Below, piece after piece: positions 34,725 through 44,445 of a DNA stretch of 64,000 nt. Each line of letters opens with the position of its first letter. Within the stretch, counting starts at the first letter, position 1. The stretch comes from Pseudopedobacter sp037968815 (GTDB lineage: Bacteria > Bacteroidota > Bacteroidia > Sphingobacteriales > Sphingobacteriaceae): contig JBBKWF010000022.1 of NCBI GenBank assembly GCA_037968815.1, positions 186,001-250,000 on the forward strand, written 5' to 3'. Both the position numbers and the translations under genes were made by a program. Below the pieces are notes generated by a model. That model was not told where the DNA came from, made no database searches, and saw nothing but the letters and a program-made list of their open reading frames with translations.

Positions 34725-35399
34725 CTATTCTTTAATATACTTTTTAAGGGTTTTTGCCCACAACTGATAACCGTCTGCAGTTAAATGTAAACCATCATGG
34801 GTTAGGTTTTTTTGTAAACGACCTTCGCTGTCTAACATAAGTTGATGGCTATCAATTAAAGTGGTGTTATGTTGTTTTGCAATGCTTTTAATGCCACTAT
34901 TAACGGTTGCAATATGTTCGTCTTTGTTATAGTGTTTTTTATACTTTGTAAATGTGTTGTTTACAGGTAAAATAGTTTGCAAATAAATTTTGGTACTAGG
35001 TGACTCTTTCTTTATCCCTTCAACTATTTTTTCTATATTCTTAATAATTAATTCATCAGGAATATTGCGTGATATATCATTGATCCCAATTAGTAAAAAC
35101 ACTTTTGCTGGTTCACCTTCAGTTATCTCTTTCAGTCTCTGCAATACTCCAAATGTGATATCACCAGAAATACCTCTATTTTTTACATTAGTATTTTCAA
35201 GTAGTTCAGCCCACTTCGCATGAGCGGTAATACTATTTCCTAAAAAAATAATGTCCGATTTTGAGTTTTTATAACTTTTAAAAAGTTCCACTTGAACATC
35301 GTAAGTACTAGGGCGATAGGTAGTGTCAAACCTAACTTCTTGTGCAAAAGCACTAGAGAAAATAAAGATAAGAAGTACGCTAAATTTTATAAATTTCAT
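34725..35399 (-). CDS. SGNH/GDSL-family esterase, secreted
   Basis: A 224-residue secreted hydrolase (signal peptide ending AFA-QE) of the SGNH superfamily. Block I is IIFLGNSITAHAKW, with the nucleophile Ser in GNS rather than GDS, block II is RGISGD, block III is LLIGINDISRN, and block V is DGLHLTADGY carrying the catalytic Asp and His. It resembles the platelet-activating-factor acetylhydrolase IB-like group, which removes acetyl or acyl esters. It is 19 bp downstream of the phosphoesterase gene and shares its direction. The substrate could be a glycan acetate or a lipid ester. Confidence 0.88.
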   Translation of the reverse strand: MKFIKFSVLLIFIFSSAFAQEVRFDTTYRPSTYDVQVELFKSYKNSKSDIIFLGNSITAHAKWAELLENTNVKNRGISGDITFGVLQRLKEITEGEPAKVFLLIGINDISRNIPDELIIKNIEKIVEGIKKESPSTKIYLQTILPVNNTFTKYKKHYNKDEHIATVNSGIKSIAKQHNTTLIDSHQLMLDSEGRLQKNLTHDGLHLTADGYQLWAKTLKKYIKE

Positions 35400-35418
35400 T
35401 TGTTAATATTTTAAGAGT

Positions 35419-36828
35419 TTATACGTTAGCAGTTTTTTGGTATTTATTGCCAAATCTATCTGTAGCTTGAACTTTTAGGGTTTTAACTTGTGGTTCTAAA
35501 TGAGCCATAAATAAATGGTTCGTTCGTTTGGGCTCAGCAAAAGTTCTTCCTTGAGTTGGGAGTTTATCTCCTTTATATAATGTAACGGTTTCCGGGTCAT
35601 AGCCTTTTGTACTTTCTAAAACACCCATATACTTTTCATCAGCCCAATACTCAATTTTCCATTCTGGGTCCCAGTTCCAAACATTAGCTATCATTCTTTT
35701 TTGGGCAGTAAGCTCTTGTAGGTGAATACTAATTTGATGACTTTTATCTAATCCGGTTGATTTATAAAACCATTTTAGTTCTGTACCATTAACTTCATAA
35801 ACACCATAGCCTCTTGGTGCACCGTCCCCACATACAGGTCCTGTCCACCATGCACCACAAACTGTCCCGTGTACATGCTCATAAATGTTTCCGTCAACGT
35901 AATTATTGTTGTAATGGGTGTGCCCAGCCATAATATGTACTTGGCGTCCTTCTAATAAACTGTATAGTTCAGATTTGTTTTTTACACCTTTACCTACAGG
36001 GATGTGTAACCCAATGATGATAAGGTGATCTTTTGGTACAAGCTCTAAGTCTTTCTTTAACCAATCTAACTGGTTTTGTACAATGTAACCGTCATAATTT
36101 CTTTCAGAACCTAAATACCTTACATCATCTAATACAACATAATGTGCTTTTCCGCGGTTAAAAGAATAGTAAGTAGGGCCGTAGTTTAATTTAAAAGTTC
36201 TATCGGATGTTTCGTCTCCACCTTGGCGGTAATCCATATCATGGTTTCCTAAGGCTTGGAAAAAAGGGATTCCCATTTGACGAACTGCATCACTATAATC
36301 AGTAAAGAATTCAAGTTTATCCCAAGCAATATCTCCGACTGTTATTCCATGTACTAAAGCTTCAGCTCCTAAGTCTTTAATCAGTTGCTGAACGTCTGGT
36401 ACAGTGGTAGTCATCATTTGTTGAACATCTTTTTTTGTTCTTACTTGTGGATCTGCCCAAATTAAAAAATTGTGTTTACTGTCATCAACGCTAAGTTTAG
36501 TCAGGCTAAAATTGAAATTGGTTTTACCGTAAATAGTTTGATATTGCTGAACAACGCTCTGTTTAGCTTTAAATTCATAACCAGCTGGTGTACTTATAAA
36601 TACATGTGTAGATGTGTCATTGAGTTTAAAAGTATAATACCCTTTTTTGTCGGTTTTAACTACGCTAAACCCGTCTGATACAACTACATTAGCAATGCCA
36701 GATTTGTTGTGTTTTACAAAACCGCTAATTTCTCCGTTTTCTAATAAAGAAAATGCATTAGCATTTAAACTGATGAATGCACCGCCAGCAAATAATCCAG
36801 TGCTTTTTAAAAAGGATCTTCTATTCAT
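35419..36828 (-). CDS. Calcineurin-like phosphoesterase, exported
   Basis: A 469-residue metallophosphoesterase with a signal beginning MNRRSFLKSTG (twin-arginine-like). Order: a small N-terminal beta domain (about 30-110, ISGFVKHNKSGIANVVVSD), the catalytic domain (WADPQ, VGDIAWD, ALGNHDMD, GLHIPVG, AGHTHYN) and a C-terminal domain from about 330. GNHD and GHTH are the metal-binding motifs; the first motif is DPQ where DxH is usual. Its start codon lies only 12 bp beyond a strong terminator that follows the upstream lipoprotein gene. It probably hydrolyses a phosphodiester or phosphomonoester outside the cytoplasm. Confidence 0.9.
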   Translation of the reverse strand: MNRRSFLKSTGLFAGGAFISLNANAFSLLENGEISGFVKHNKSGIANVVVSDGFSVVKTDKKGYYTFKLNDTSTHVFISTPAGYEFKAKQSVVQQYQTIYGKTNFNFSLTKLSVDDSKHNFLIWADPQVRTKKDVQQMMTTTVPDVQQLIKDLGAEALVHGITVGDIAWDKLEFFTDYSDAVRQMGIPFFQALGNHDMDYRQGGDETSDRTFKLNYGPTYYSFNRGKAHYVVLDDVRYLGSERNYDGYIVQNQLDWLKKDLELVPKDHLIIIGLHIPVGKGVKNKSELYSLLEGRQVHIMAGHTHYNNNYVDGNIYEHVHGTVCGAWWTGPVCGDGAPRGYGVYEVNGTELKWFYKSTGLDKSHQISIHLQELTAQKRMIANVWNWDPEWKIEYWADEKYMGVLESTKGYDPETVTLYKGDKLPTQGRTFAEPKRTNHLFMAHLEPQVKTLKVQATDRFGNKYQKTANV

Positions 36829-36844
36829 TTTTTTAATATAAAAA

Positions 36845-36870
36845 AAGATCGGTGCTTTTGCACCGATCTT
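36845..36870 (-). terminator. Intrinsic terminator in a 58-bp intercistronic gap
   Basis: AAGATCGGTGC / GCACCGATCTT, a perfect 11-bp stem with a 4-nt loop, followed on the minus strand by seven T. It lies 16 bp after the lipoprotein stop and about 12 bp before the phosphoesterase start, so it should limit read-through into the two enzyme genes. Confidence 0.88.
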
Positions 36871-36886
36871 GTCATCTATTTAGTTT

Positions 36887-38476
36887 TTAGTTTATGATAG
36901 TGGTTGCATTTCGACCCTCAATATCTGTTAATTTGGTAGGGTTAGCGGGATCTAAATCCATAGTGAAAGGGAAGTAGCCTCTAGGCGTTATCCATTCCTT
37001 GGTTTTAGCATCTAACTGCCCCCCAAGCTGGTAAAATGTTCCGTGTCCGGATTCTTCTGGTTTGTAATGGTCATCCGCTAAGCGATAAGTATTTGTTCCT
37101 TGTAAATAAAAAGATTGCTCGGCCATTGTTACTGGGTCAATAGGATTAAAATGATCATTTGCTGCAACGCGATATCCGGCATTACGACCTGCATCATAAA
37201 GTAGTATTTTATGAGTGTCCAGGTCCTTTCCTCCATAAAAAACAACATCAATAGGAACGGAGGTTTCCTGTACATTAAGCCCTTCAAATACAGCAACTCC
37301 AGCTCCATATCCAGAGTTTGCCAAAAGATTTGTAGTTGCAACTCCAAATCCATCACCAGAAATGGTGCTGTAATTATATGCTACTACCCAATTGGCGCCA
37401 CTAATATCAGCTGTGTTTGGACCGTTAATTACCTTATTTGCACCGCCTACGTAAAAGAATTCACCTTTTTTAACAGTACCAGTGGTGATGTTAAATTTAT
37501 AAGTTCTTTTACCTCCTGCAGCCCAACCTCCAGATGGGGCCATTCCTTTATCTGGTTCGTTGGCACCTGCGTTATTGGTCGTTACAATAGCCACTGGAGT
37601 TCTTTCAAAATCAATGTCACGGGTAGCTAAAAATTGAATATATTCATTATTGGCATCCGAACCTGCAACATCGTTAGCAAATCCGGTTATAATGATCGGA
37701 GTTGGACCTAATAAAGGTCCGTTAGGGTCAAACGGAGCTATTCGGTCACTAATATCGTCAATTGTTCTTGGCCATATTTGCAACTGATCTGTACCGTCGC
37801 TTTGTGTCTGTATAAATAAGATACCCGCAAATGTAGCGCTGGCAGGCATTTTATTAGAAGCGAAATGTGCATCTGCTTCTGTATGTAAAATCAAACTGTC
37901 TGCACCATTGATAAATACTTTGTTACCCACAAAATCTTCGGTAGGAGTGGGCTCAGGACTTACGGTTCCTCCCTTTATTTGGATAAGGGTACTTTCGTAG
38001 TCCTGAGGCTTTGAGATAACCGAAAGGTTTGAAACGGCTAATGGCGTTTTCATAAACCCTGTACCTGCTACATTGATATCAGCTTCAGTTAAGTTTGTTA
38101 TCTGTAAACCTCCGTTTACTTTTGCTAGTTTTTTACCAACGATGTTTATCACTAATGAATCGCCTTCCTTATATTCTGAAGCGTTAGTGAGCGCCAACAT
38201 AATACCGCGGGTTCTTTTTCTTACAGTTTGTTGTACCACTACGATTCCTTCGGGGATGTTCAAGGAATCTGGGTTTGAAATAACCACACCGACAACTTTG
38301 TCCGCACCACTTAGGTTGCTTTCATCCAAAGTAACATCATTAGTTTTATATAAGGCTCTTATATCTTCGATAGATGTAAAAGGGCTAAGGGTGCCTTTTG
38401 CATAATCATGCTTTTCGCAACCCAACCATGCACTTATGGCCAGAAAGCTTAATAAATAAAGGAATGTCTTTTTCAT
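36887..38476 (-). CDS. DUF5689-type surface lipoprotein
   Basis: A 529-residue lipoprotein (lipobox AWLGCEK, Cys20). The N-terminal half matches the DUF5689 pattern: TSIEDIRALYK, KVVGVVISNPDSLNIPEG, GDSLVINIVGKKLAKVNGGLQI, and STLIQIKGGT with an OB-like fold. The C-terminal half (about 255-460) has PIIITGFANDVAGSDANNEYIQFLATRD, similar to lamin-tail-like domains of secreted nucleases and phosphatases. It follows susD by 28 bp, making it the third gene of that transcript, so it is likely displayed with the SusCD complex and may bind the imported ligand. No enzymatic motif was found. Confidence 0.8.
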   Translation of the reverse strand: MKKTFLYLLSFLAISAWLGCEKHDYAKGTLSPFTSIEDIRALYKTNDVTLDESNLSGADKVVGVVISNPDSLNIPEGIVVVQQTVRKRTRGIMLALTNASEYKEGDSLVINIVGKKLAKVNGGLQITNLTEADINVAGTGFMKTPLAVSNLSVISKPQDYESTLIQIKGGTVSPEPTPTEDFVGNKVFINGADSLILHTEADAHFASNKMPASATFAGILFIQTQSDGTDQLQIWPRTIDDISDRIAPFDPNGPLLGPTPIIITGFANDVAGSDANNEYIQFLATRDIDFERTPVAIVTTNNAGANEPDKGMAPSGGWAAGGKRTYKFNITTGTVKKGEFFYVGGANKVINGPNTADISGANWVVAYNYSTISGDGFGVATTNLLANSGYGAGVAVFEGLNVQETSVPIDVVFYGGKDLDTHKILLYDAGRNAGYRVAANDHFNPIDPVTMAEQSFYLQGTNTYRLADDHYKPEESGHGTFYQLGGQLDAKTKEWITPRGYFPFTMDLDPANPTKLTDIEGRNATTIIN

Positions 38477-38504
38477 GTTCTTTTCTTAAAGATTATCAAT
38501 TGAA

Positions 38505-39959
38505 CTAAGGTTTTTGCCACCAAACTTGTGTAGTAATTAAATCTGGTCCTTGGCGCTCAACAGCTGCTTTGTAATTGATTGGGTTTGCAGATTGAACGTA
38601 AACTGGATATGTTAATCTAGCTGGCATAACACCGTTGTAAGCTAAGCCAGTACCTTTTGGTAGGGTAGGGTAGCCTGTTCTACGGTACTCAAACCAAGAT
38701 TGAAGATCTGTAAAAAATAAAGCGTAATATTTTTGGATAAAAATTAGCTCCATTTTTTCTTCAAAAGTATAGTTGTTATCCCATTTTACAGAAGCAAAAC
38801 TGAAATAATTCAAAGGAACTTCATGCCCCCATAATTGGATTCCAGCTGTTGCACCCGCTTCATAATATGTTTGAGCAGAATTATTGATGTAACCCTTTAC
38901 AGCTGCTTCAGCTAAAATTAACTGTAGCTCTCCATAATTTAAAATATTTCCTAACAAAGGCTCTTTTTGTAATGAAGTTGGGAAAGCAGACTTTCCTTCT
39001 GGCGCCTGTCCAACAGGGTAACCACTTGGAATGCCTTCATATTCCCCATTAAAAGTTGATGCCCAAGTTGTAATTCTTGGATCACTTCTTTTGTTCAAGT
39101 TATCAACAAAAAATTCTCCCAATTTAGGTCCATACCAATCACCTGCTCTCCAAGTAGCAAATGGATTTACATAGGGAGAAGAACCAGTCCATTCTAAAAT
39201 GGCCGAGTCATCATTATTAGTCATGATTGGATAATTTGCTTTATTTGTTTCTACAATTTCAGAAATTTTTGCAGGAGCATCAAATTCAGCTTTTGCAGAT
39301 ACCCTCATCAATAGCCTTAGGTATAACGAGTTTCCGAACTTACGCCATTTTGTAATGTCCCCTTCAAAAATAGGGTCTATAGTTTTAGTTTTTGGTATAC
39401 TTGAACCACTAGCTAATATCGTGTTAGCTTCTTCAAGCTTTTCAAATATGCCTGTATAAACGTCTTGTTGTAAGTCAAAAGGTGGGGCTACAATCCCTAA
39501 TTTACCTTTATTGGCATCTTTATATGGAATGTCTCCATACGTATCCGTCAATAATGAAAGCAAATAAGCTTGCATTATTAATGCAACACCTTGAAAACCA
39601 GTTTGACCTATATCTTCACCACCTCGGTATATATCGTTGAAGTTAGTTAGTTCAATATACCAAGAATTCCATAAGTAATCCGCTTCCGATGTCCTGATTT
39701 CGTACCGGAAAATTTTCCCGTCTTGATCGCCCTGGTTAATAGTTACCTGCATCAATTCATTAGTGACACGTTGGCTGCGGTTCATATTTGCTTTTACCAC
39801 ATTTGTAATGGCTGGTGCTAATAGCGCCTGAGGTAATGCAAATTCACTAGTGTTTGGGTTGGTGTTAATTTCTTTAAAGTCCTTTTTACAAGAGCTAGTA
39901 GTAACCAGTATGGCAGAAAGCAATAAGCTGGTTGAATATATTTTAAATTTATTTTTCAT
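38505..39959 (-). CDS. SusD/RagB-family lipoprotein (second pair)
   Basis: A 484-residue SusD-like lipoprotein (lipobox ATTSSCKK, Cys near residue 24) of the SusD_2-type subgroup, marked by CKKDFKEINTNPNTSEFALPQ after the signal and KWRKFGNSLYLRLLMRVS and EKMELIFIQKYYALFFTDLQ later. It sits 10 bp downstream of the partner susC and 28 bp upstream of the DUF5689 gene. It forms the ligand-binding lid of the second transporter. Nearby genes are phosphoesterase and glycerol enzymes rather than glycosidases, so its ligand may not be a polysaccharide. Confidence 0.93.
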   Translation of the reverse strand: MKNKFKIYSTSLLLSAILVTTSSCKKDFKEINTNPNTSEFALPQALLAPAITNVVKANMNRSQRVTNELMQVTINQGDQDGKIFRYEIRTSEADYLWNSWYIELTNFNDIYRGGEDIGQTGFQGVALIMQAYLLSLLTDTYGDIPYKDANKGKLGIVAPPFDLQQDVYTGIFEKLEEANTILASGSSIPKTKTIDPIFEGDITKWRKFGNSLYLRLLMRVSAKAEFDAPAKISEIVETNKANYPIMTNNDDSAILEWTGSSPYVNPFATWRAGDWYGPKLGEFFVDNLNKRSDPRITTWASTFNGEYEGIPSGYPVGQAPEGKSAFPTSLQKEPLLGNILNYGELQLILAEAAVKGYINNSAQTYYEAGATAGIQLWGHEVPLNYFSFASVKWDNNYTFEEKMELIFIQKYYALFFTDLQSWFEYRRTGYPTLPKGTGLAYNGVMPARLTYPVYVQSANPINYKAAVERQGPDLITTQVWWQKP

Positions 39960-39970
39960 TTTACTATATA

Positions 39971-42900
39971 TTAAATGCCAACAATTAGGTTTATACCAAA
40001 TGTTCTAGTAGAAGGAAACTGAGCGTATTCAAAGCCTCTGTTAATTTCCGAACCATTTAAGGTTCCAAACTCAGGATCAAAGCTAGGCCATGAACTAAAG
40101 GTAAATAAATCTCTACCGTAAATTCCTATGGTAGCTCTCTGAACCCCAATTTTACTGATCATTTTTTTAGAGAAAGTATAATCTAACCTAGCTTCTCTCA
40201 CTTTTAAAAAATCTGTTGAATAGGTTGTTCCTTCTACGTTGTCTCTGCCGTAATGTGCAGTATAATAGTTTTCTACGTCTGTAGCAATTACATTATTTGG
40301 ACTGTACGTATCGTCTGGGTTAAGAATTACACCGTTTCCGATGATTCCATTATACCGGCCTGGTAAAGTAGTACTTGATTTACCGGCTTCTGACCTTACA
40401 GCTTCTGATAAAGAGTATCCTACTGCACCAAACTGTGCATCTAATAATACATTGAAAGAAAATTGCTTGTATTTAAAGTTGTTACCTAAACTTGTTCTCC
40501 ATGTTGGTACTGTATTGCCAATATAAATGGACTCTTCAGTAAGTTGTGGGTAACCACCTTCATAAACAATTTGTCCATCAGGTGAACGTACATAACCTCT
40601 TCCATATAAATCTCCTAAACTTCCACCAACTGAAGCAATAATTTGACCTCTGCTTCCCGGGCCATTCTGGAGAATTAACGGGAGATTTTCTGGTAACTCT
40701 GTAACCTCATTTTTGTTTGTTGAAAAAGTAGTGTTTACTGTCCAAGTTAAACCACTGTTGTTTTTTATTGGAGTACCACTTAGAGCAAGCTCAAATCCGC
40801 TATTTTTAACTTCACCTAAGTTAACGATTGCATACCTGTAACCAGATGATGCATCAATAGTAGTTTGCAATATTTGATTGGTAGTTTTTCCGAAATATAA
40901 AGCGGCATCAAGCTTTAAGCGACTTTTGAAAAAGCGCAAATCTGTACCAAATTCATAACTTGTGGTGGAAAGTGGTTGTAAAGTTAAATTAGGTAGCACA
41001 GTAGGGTTTGACAAACCACCTTCATATATATTTTCTGTTGAGTAAGAATACGAGGTTGTGTAAGAACGTAAACCTCCACTACCTACGTTAGCTGCCGAGA
41101 ATCTTAACTTTGCGAAGCTGACACTGGTAGGTAATGTAAGTGCTTCAGACAATATAAAACTTACACTTGCAGATGGGTAAAAGAATGAGGTTCTAGAGTC
41201 ATCTGTTGGTGTAGCCAATACGCTATTCCAATCGTTTCTTGCAGTTAAATCTAAATATAAATAGCCTTTATATGCTGCGGTAAATAAACCATAAAAACTA
41301 TTTAATGCATATTTACTTTGGTAAGGTCTCGGAACTACTATACCAGCCGCATTCGCTAAGGTAAATACACCAGGGTATAATAATGAATCGGCTCTGTTTT
41401 CATCTTTGTTATAAAGATTCTTTAGCGTACTACCACCTAGAGAGGCTGAAACTTCAAAGTCTTTTTTGATTTTAGTTTTATAGCTTAGCAAGAAATCTGT
41501 GCTCACTTCTTGAGAGTAAATTCCTTGTGTACGATACATTCCATGTTTAAACTTTTCAGTATCAAACGGTCGTTGTTGCGAGCGTAATTCTTGCGAAAGA
41601 TCGATGGAAGTACGTACCATTAAGTTTAATTTTTTGTTAAACTGGTAGTTTGCTTGGGCATTACCTGTAACGGTGTTCCTATTTGATTTGTTTAACATTT
41701 GGTTGGCAATCAAATAAGGGTTATCAGGATAACTACTAAATGGATAACTTTGCTCTATTTGTTCTCTCCCAGGCATCCAATAATCTTTTAACCAGTCTAG
41801 GTTTGCACTAGGTAGCCAAAACAGATACCAATACATGATGGATTGATTGTTGTAACCGGTGGAAGGCAAGTTGTCACTTGCTTTATTAGTATAATTCACC
41901 TGAGTAGAAAACGTTAGCTTATCGTCCATTTTTTGACGAACAGAAAGCGCAACACTATTTCTAGTATAGCCCGTATTAGGAATTATCCATTTGTTGTTCG
42001 CATTGGTATAAGAAAACCTTGCAGATGTTTTTTCACCAGCACCGTCTAAGGTAATACTATTGGTAAATGTTGCAGCGTCTTCAAAAAAGTTTCGCGAATC
42101 ATTCACATAAGGTACCCAAGGTGTGCGTTCAGCTCCTGTTGTGTGGGTAACGGGGTCATACTGGTAAAACATCTGTCCATCAAATCTCGGGCCCCAGGCA
42201 TCACTTGTGCTTCTTGTACTTGATCCATCTGCTGTATTTAAGTAACTATAATAATTATCTCCATCTTGCCCTTGTCCATATTCGTGTTGTAAATCTGGCC
42301 ATCTGTAAATACTAGATAATGCGGTGTTAGAGTTAAAAGTAATACCTAAACCTTTTTTATTTCCTTTACCGCTTTTTGTGGTAATGATGATTGCACCATT
42401 AGCACCACGCTGACCGTATAAAGCAGCTGCCCCAGGACCTTTTAATACACTAACGCTTTCAATATCTTCTGGATTTAAATCGCCAATACCGTTACCGAAA
42501 TCTACTGGAGTTTCTTCAGCTAAATAGCCTTTGTCACCTGAACTGGTAGTTCTACCACTACCGTTATTAATTACTACTCCATCTACAACGATTAAAGCTT
42601 CATTTTCGCCACCGATATTGTTCTCACCTCTTAAAATAATTTTGGTTGAGCCAGAGGGGCCACCGTTGGAACGTACGAGGTTTAAACCTGCTACTTTACC
42701 TGAAAGTGCATCAGTCCAGTTGTTAGACACCGCATCGGTAAGTTGTTCGCCTCCTAAAGTAGTTACTGCATAGCCTAATGCTTTTTCTTCTCTTTTAATA
42801 CCTAAAGCTGTAACGACTACTTCAGTTAAAGCGGTATTCGCAATTGAAAGTGTAAGAATGATGTCGTTTTGGTTGGCACTAAACTGTCGAGTTAGTGGAT

Positions 42901-43189
42901 TGAATCCTAGATAGGAAATAGTGATACTGCTATTCTTAGGTATTTTTACAGAAAAATCTCCATTAAGGTTAGTTACACCAATGTTTTTGTTGTTAGCATC
43001 AACAATGGAAGCCCCAATTATAGGTTGCTTATCATCATTGGCTATCAACTTTCCATTAATAGTGATCATATCCGATTGTGAATAACCAGATAATGAAGAA
43101 AATAAAATACACAAAAGCAGTAGTGGGAACAACACTAATTGTTTCCCCGGCATACGCCTCGTTGGGTTGGGTAAGTTTGTTACATTCAT
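39971..43189 (-). CDS. SusC/RagA TonB-linked transporter (second pair)
   Basis: A 1072-residue outer-membrane transporter with signal sequence ending GYS-QSD, a carboxypeptidase-like domain (INGKLIANDDKQPIIGAS), the plug signature VVTALGIKREEKALGYAV and YGQRGANGAIIITTKSG, and a long beta-barrel ending in FGINLIVGI. It differs clearly from the first SusC and belongs to the group starting with ALGIKREEKAL. It heads a susC-susD-DUF5689 transcript. The 474 bp upstream separates it from the glycerol operon, which runs in the same direction and ends in its own terminator. Confidence 0.95.
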   Translation of the reverse strand: MNVTNLPNPTRRMPGKQLVLFPLLLLCILFSSLSGYSQSDMITINGKLIANDDKQPIIGASIVDANNKNIGVTNLNGDFSVKIPKNSSITISYLGFNPLTRQFSANQNDIILTLSIANTALTEVVVTALGIKREEKALGYAVTTLGGEQLTDAVSNNWTDALSGKVAGLNLVRSNGGPSGSTKIILRGENNIGGENEALIVVDGVVINNGSGRTTSSGDKGYLAEETPVDFGNGIGDLNPEDIESVSVLKGPGAAALYGQRGANGAIIITTKSGKGNKKGLGITFNSNTALSSIYRWPDLQHEYGQGQDGDNYYSYLNTADGSSTRSTSDAWGPRFDGQMFYQYDPVTHTTGAERTPWVPYVNDSRNFFEDAATFTNSITLDGAGEKTSARFSYTNANNKWIIPNTGYTRNSVALSVRQKMDDKLTFSTQVNYTNKASDNLPSTGYNNQSIMYWYLFWLPSANLDWLKDYWMPGREQIEQSYPFSSYPDNPYLIANQMLNKSNRNTVTGNAQANYQFNKKLNLMVRTSIDLSQELRSQQRPFDTEKFKHGMYRTQGIYSQEVSTDFLLSYKTKIKKDFEVSASLGGSTLKNLYNKDENRADSLLYPGVFTLANAAGIVVPRPYQSKYALNSFYGLFTAAYKGYLYLDLTARNDWNSVLATPTDDSRTSFFYPSASVSFILSEALTLPTSVSFAKLRFSAANVGSGGLRSYTTSYSYSTENIYEGGLSNPTVLPNLTLQPLSTTSYEFGTDLRFFKSRLKLDAALYFGKTTNQILQTTIDASSGYRYAIVNLGEVKNSGFELALSGTPIKNNSGLTWTVNTTFSTNKNEVTELPENLPLILQNGPGSRGQIIASVGGSLGDLYGRGYVRSPDGQIVYEGGYPQLTEESIYIGNTVPTWRTSLGNNFKYKQFSFNVLLDAQFGAVGYSLSEAVRSEAGKSSTTLPGRYNGIIGNGVILNPDDTYSPNNVIATDVENYYTAHYGRDNVEGTTYSTDFLKVREARLDYTFSKKMISKIGVQRATIGIYGRDLFTFSSWPSFDPEFGTLNGSEINRGFEYAQFPSTRTFGINLIVGI

Positions 43190-43663
43190 TATTAGTAAGT
43201 GTTAATTAATTGGTATTTGTTATTTGTTTTTTTTGCCTATTCATTTATACACCGTAGTATAAAAAGTTAGGCTATACATTAGAGCTACTTAGCTAAACAT
43301 TAATAATACATGATAATGGTTGTTGGTTTATTAGCTTTTAGATTGGTTTTATTAGCTTTGCTAACTTATTTTATAGGTTACCTATCTATTTGCTTATCAA
43401 ATATATCAATTATATTTTCTTTTTGTGTTTTTTTATTTCTTTTTTTTTTTAATTGGAATTTGACAAAGATTCTAAACAACTGTTAGGGTAATGTTATCTT
43501 AGAATAAAGTTTGTATAAAATGGTTGGTGATTGAGATAGAAGGGCGGTACTTACTCTTATTGAAGAGTCTTAATTAAGGCAATAAAGGGCGATAAAAGAA
43601 AATGGCCTCTCAAGATTAAAAAAATCTTGAGAGGCCATTAAGTAATATGGATTATTGTGTTTT
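43190..43663. other. 474-bp intergenic region upstream of the second susC
   Basis: No gene is visible. The segment holds a very T-rich tract (about 43415-43455) and the glpF terminator at 43601-43639. The susC promoter should lie in 43190-43400, but I could not identify a confident TTTG / TAnnTTTG pair. Confidence 0.5.
43601..43639 (-). terminator. Strong intrinsic terminator of the glpDKF operon
   Basis: A perfect 17-bp stem with a 5-nt loop, arms AATGGCCTCTCAAGATT and its complement, followed on the minus strand by TTCTTTT. It lies 24 bp after the glpF stop. Confidence 0.93.
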
Positions 43664-44395
43664 TTAGGAGACAAGAAAAATAACAAGTCCCGCCGCGGCT
43701 ACTGCGCCCAATAATGGACCTACAACTGGTATCCAGGAGTACGACCAACCCATAGCTCCACTTTTATTTCCGTGAATTAAAAAGAAAACAATACGAGGAC
43801 CCAAATCTCGGGCCGGGTTAATTGCATAACCTGTTGTGCCGCCTAATGATAAACCAATAGCCCAAACTAAAAATGCAACAGGAATAGCACCAATAGAGCC
43901 TAAGCCCATAGGGGTTTTGGTGTCGGTAATTTCAGCTCCAGTAAAGTGAAATATCACAAAAATTAAAACAAAAGTCCCAATGAATTCAGAAAATAGATTT
44001 CTCATTTTATTTGGGATAGCAGGTGTTGTAAAGAAACAAGCGGACTTTAATCCAGTATCTTCAGTGATTTTAAAATGGTCTTTGTAGAAAAGCCATACCA
44101 AGAAAGATCCGCACATGGCTCCTCCAAACTGCATAGCTACATACATTGGAACTTTAGCCCATTCAAAATCACCTGCAATAGCTAAACCTAAACTTACTGC
44201 CGGGTTTAAGTGAGCACCACTATAAGGGCCTGCAACTACTACTCCAACAAAAACAGCTAGCGCCCAACCGGTGGCGATAACCATCCATCCACCATTTTGA
44301 CCTTTGCTTTTATCAAGAAGTACATTGGCAACCACTCCATTTCCAAGGGTAATCATAAGCGTGGTGCCTAAAAACTCCGCTACATATAAGTTCAT
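43664..44395 (-). CDS. glpF: Glycerol facilitator (aquaglyceroporin)
   Basis: A 243-residue MIP-family channel with six membrane helices and the two half-helix NPA motifs, AHLNPAVSL and YAINPARDLGPR. The Asp in NPARDLGPR is the residue that marks glycerol-conducting members rather than water-only aquaporins. It admits glycerol by facilitated diffusion across the inner membrane, trapped by GlpK. It is the last gene of the glpD-glpK-glpF transcript, 50 bp after glpK, and is followed by a strong terminator. Confidence 0.95.
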   Translation of the reverse strand: MNLYVAEFLGTTLMITLGNGVVANVLLDKSKGQNGGWMVIATGWALAVFVGVVVAGPYSGAHLNPAVSLGLAIAGDFEWAKVPMYVAMQFGGAMCGSFLVWLFYKDHFKITEDTGLKSACFFTTPAIPNKMRNLFSEFIGTFVLIFVIFHFTGAEITDTKTPMGLGSIGAIPVAFLVWAIGLSLGGTTGYAINPARDLGPRIVFFLIHGNKSGAMGWSYSWIPVVGPLLGAVAAAGLVIFLVS

Positions 44396-44445
44396 TACTA
44401 ATTCTATTATTTATTGGTTTAAAATCAACTCTTAAAACATGGCGC

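Noticed and set aside
43415..43455. Long T-rich tract upstream of the second susC
   Set aside because: Low-complexity A/T sequence common between genes in this genome; no defined element could be recognised.
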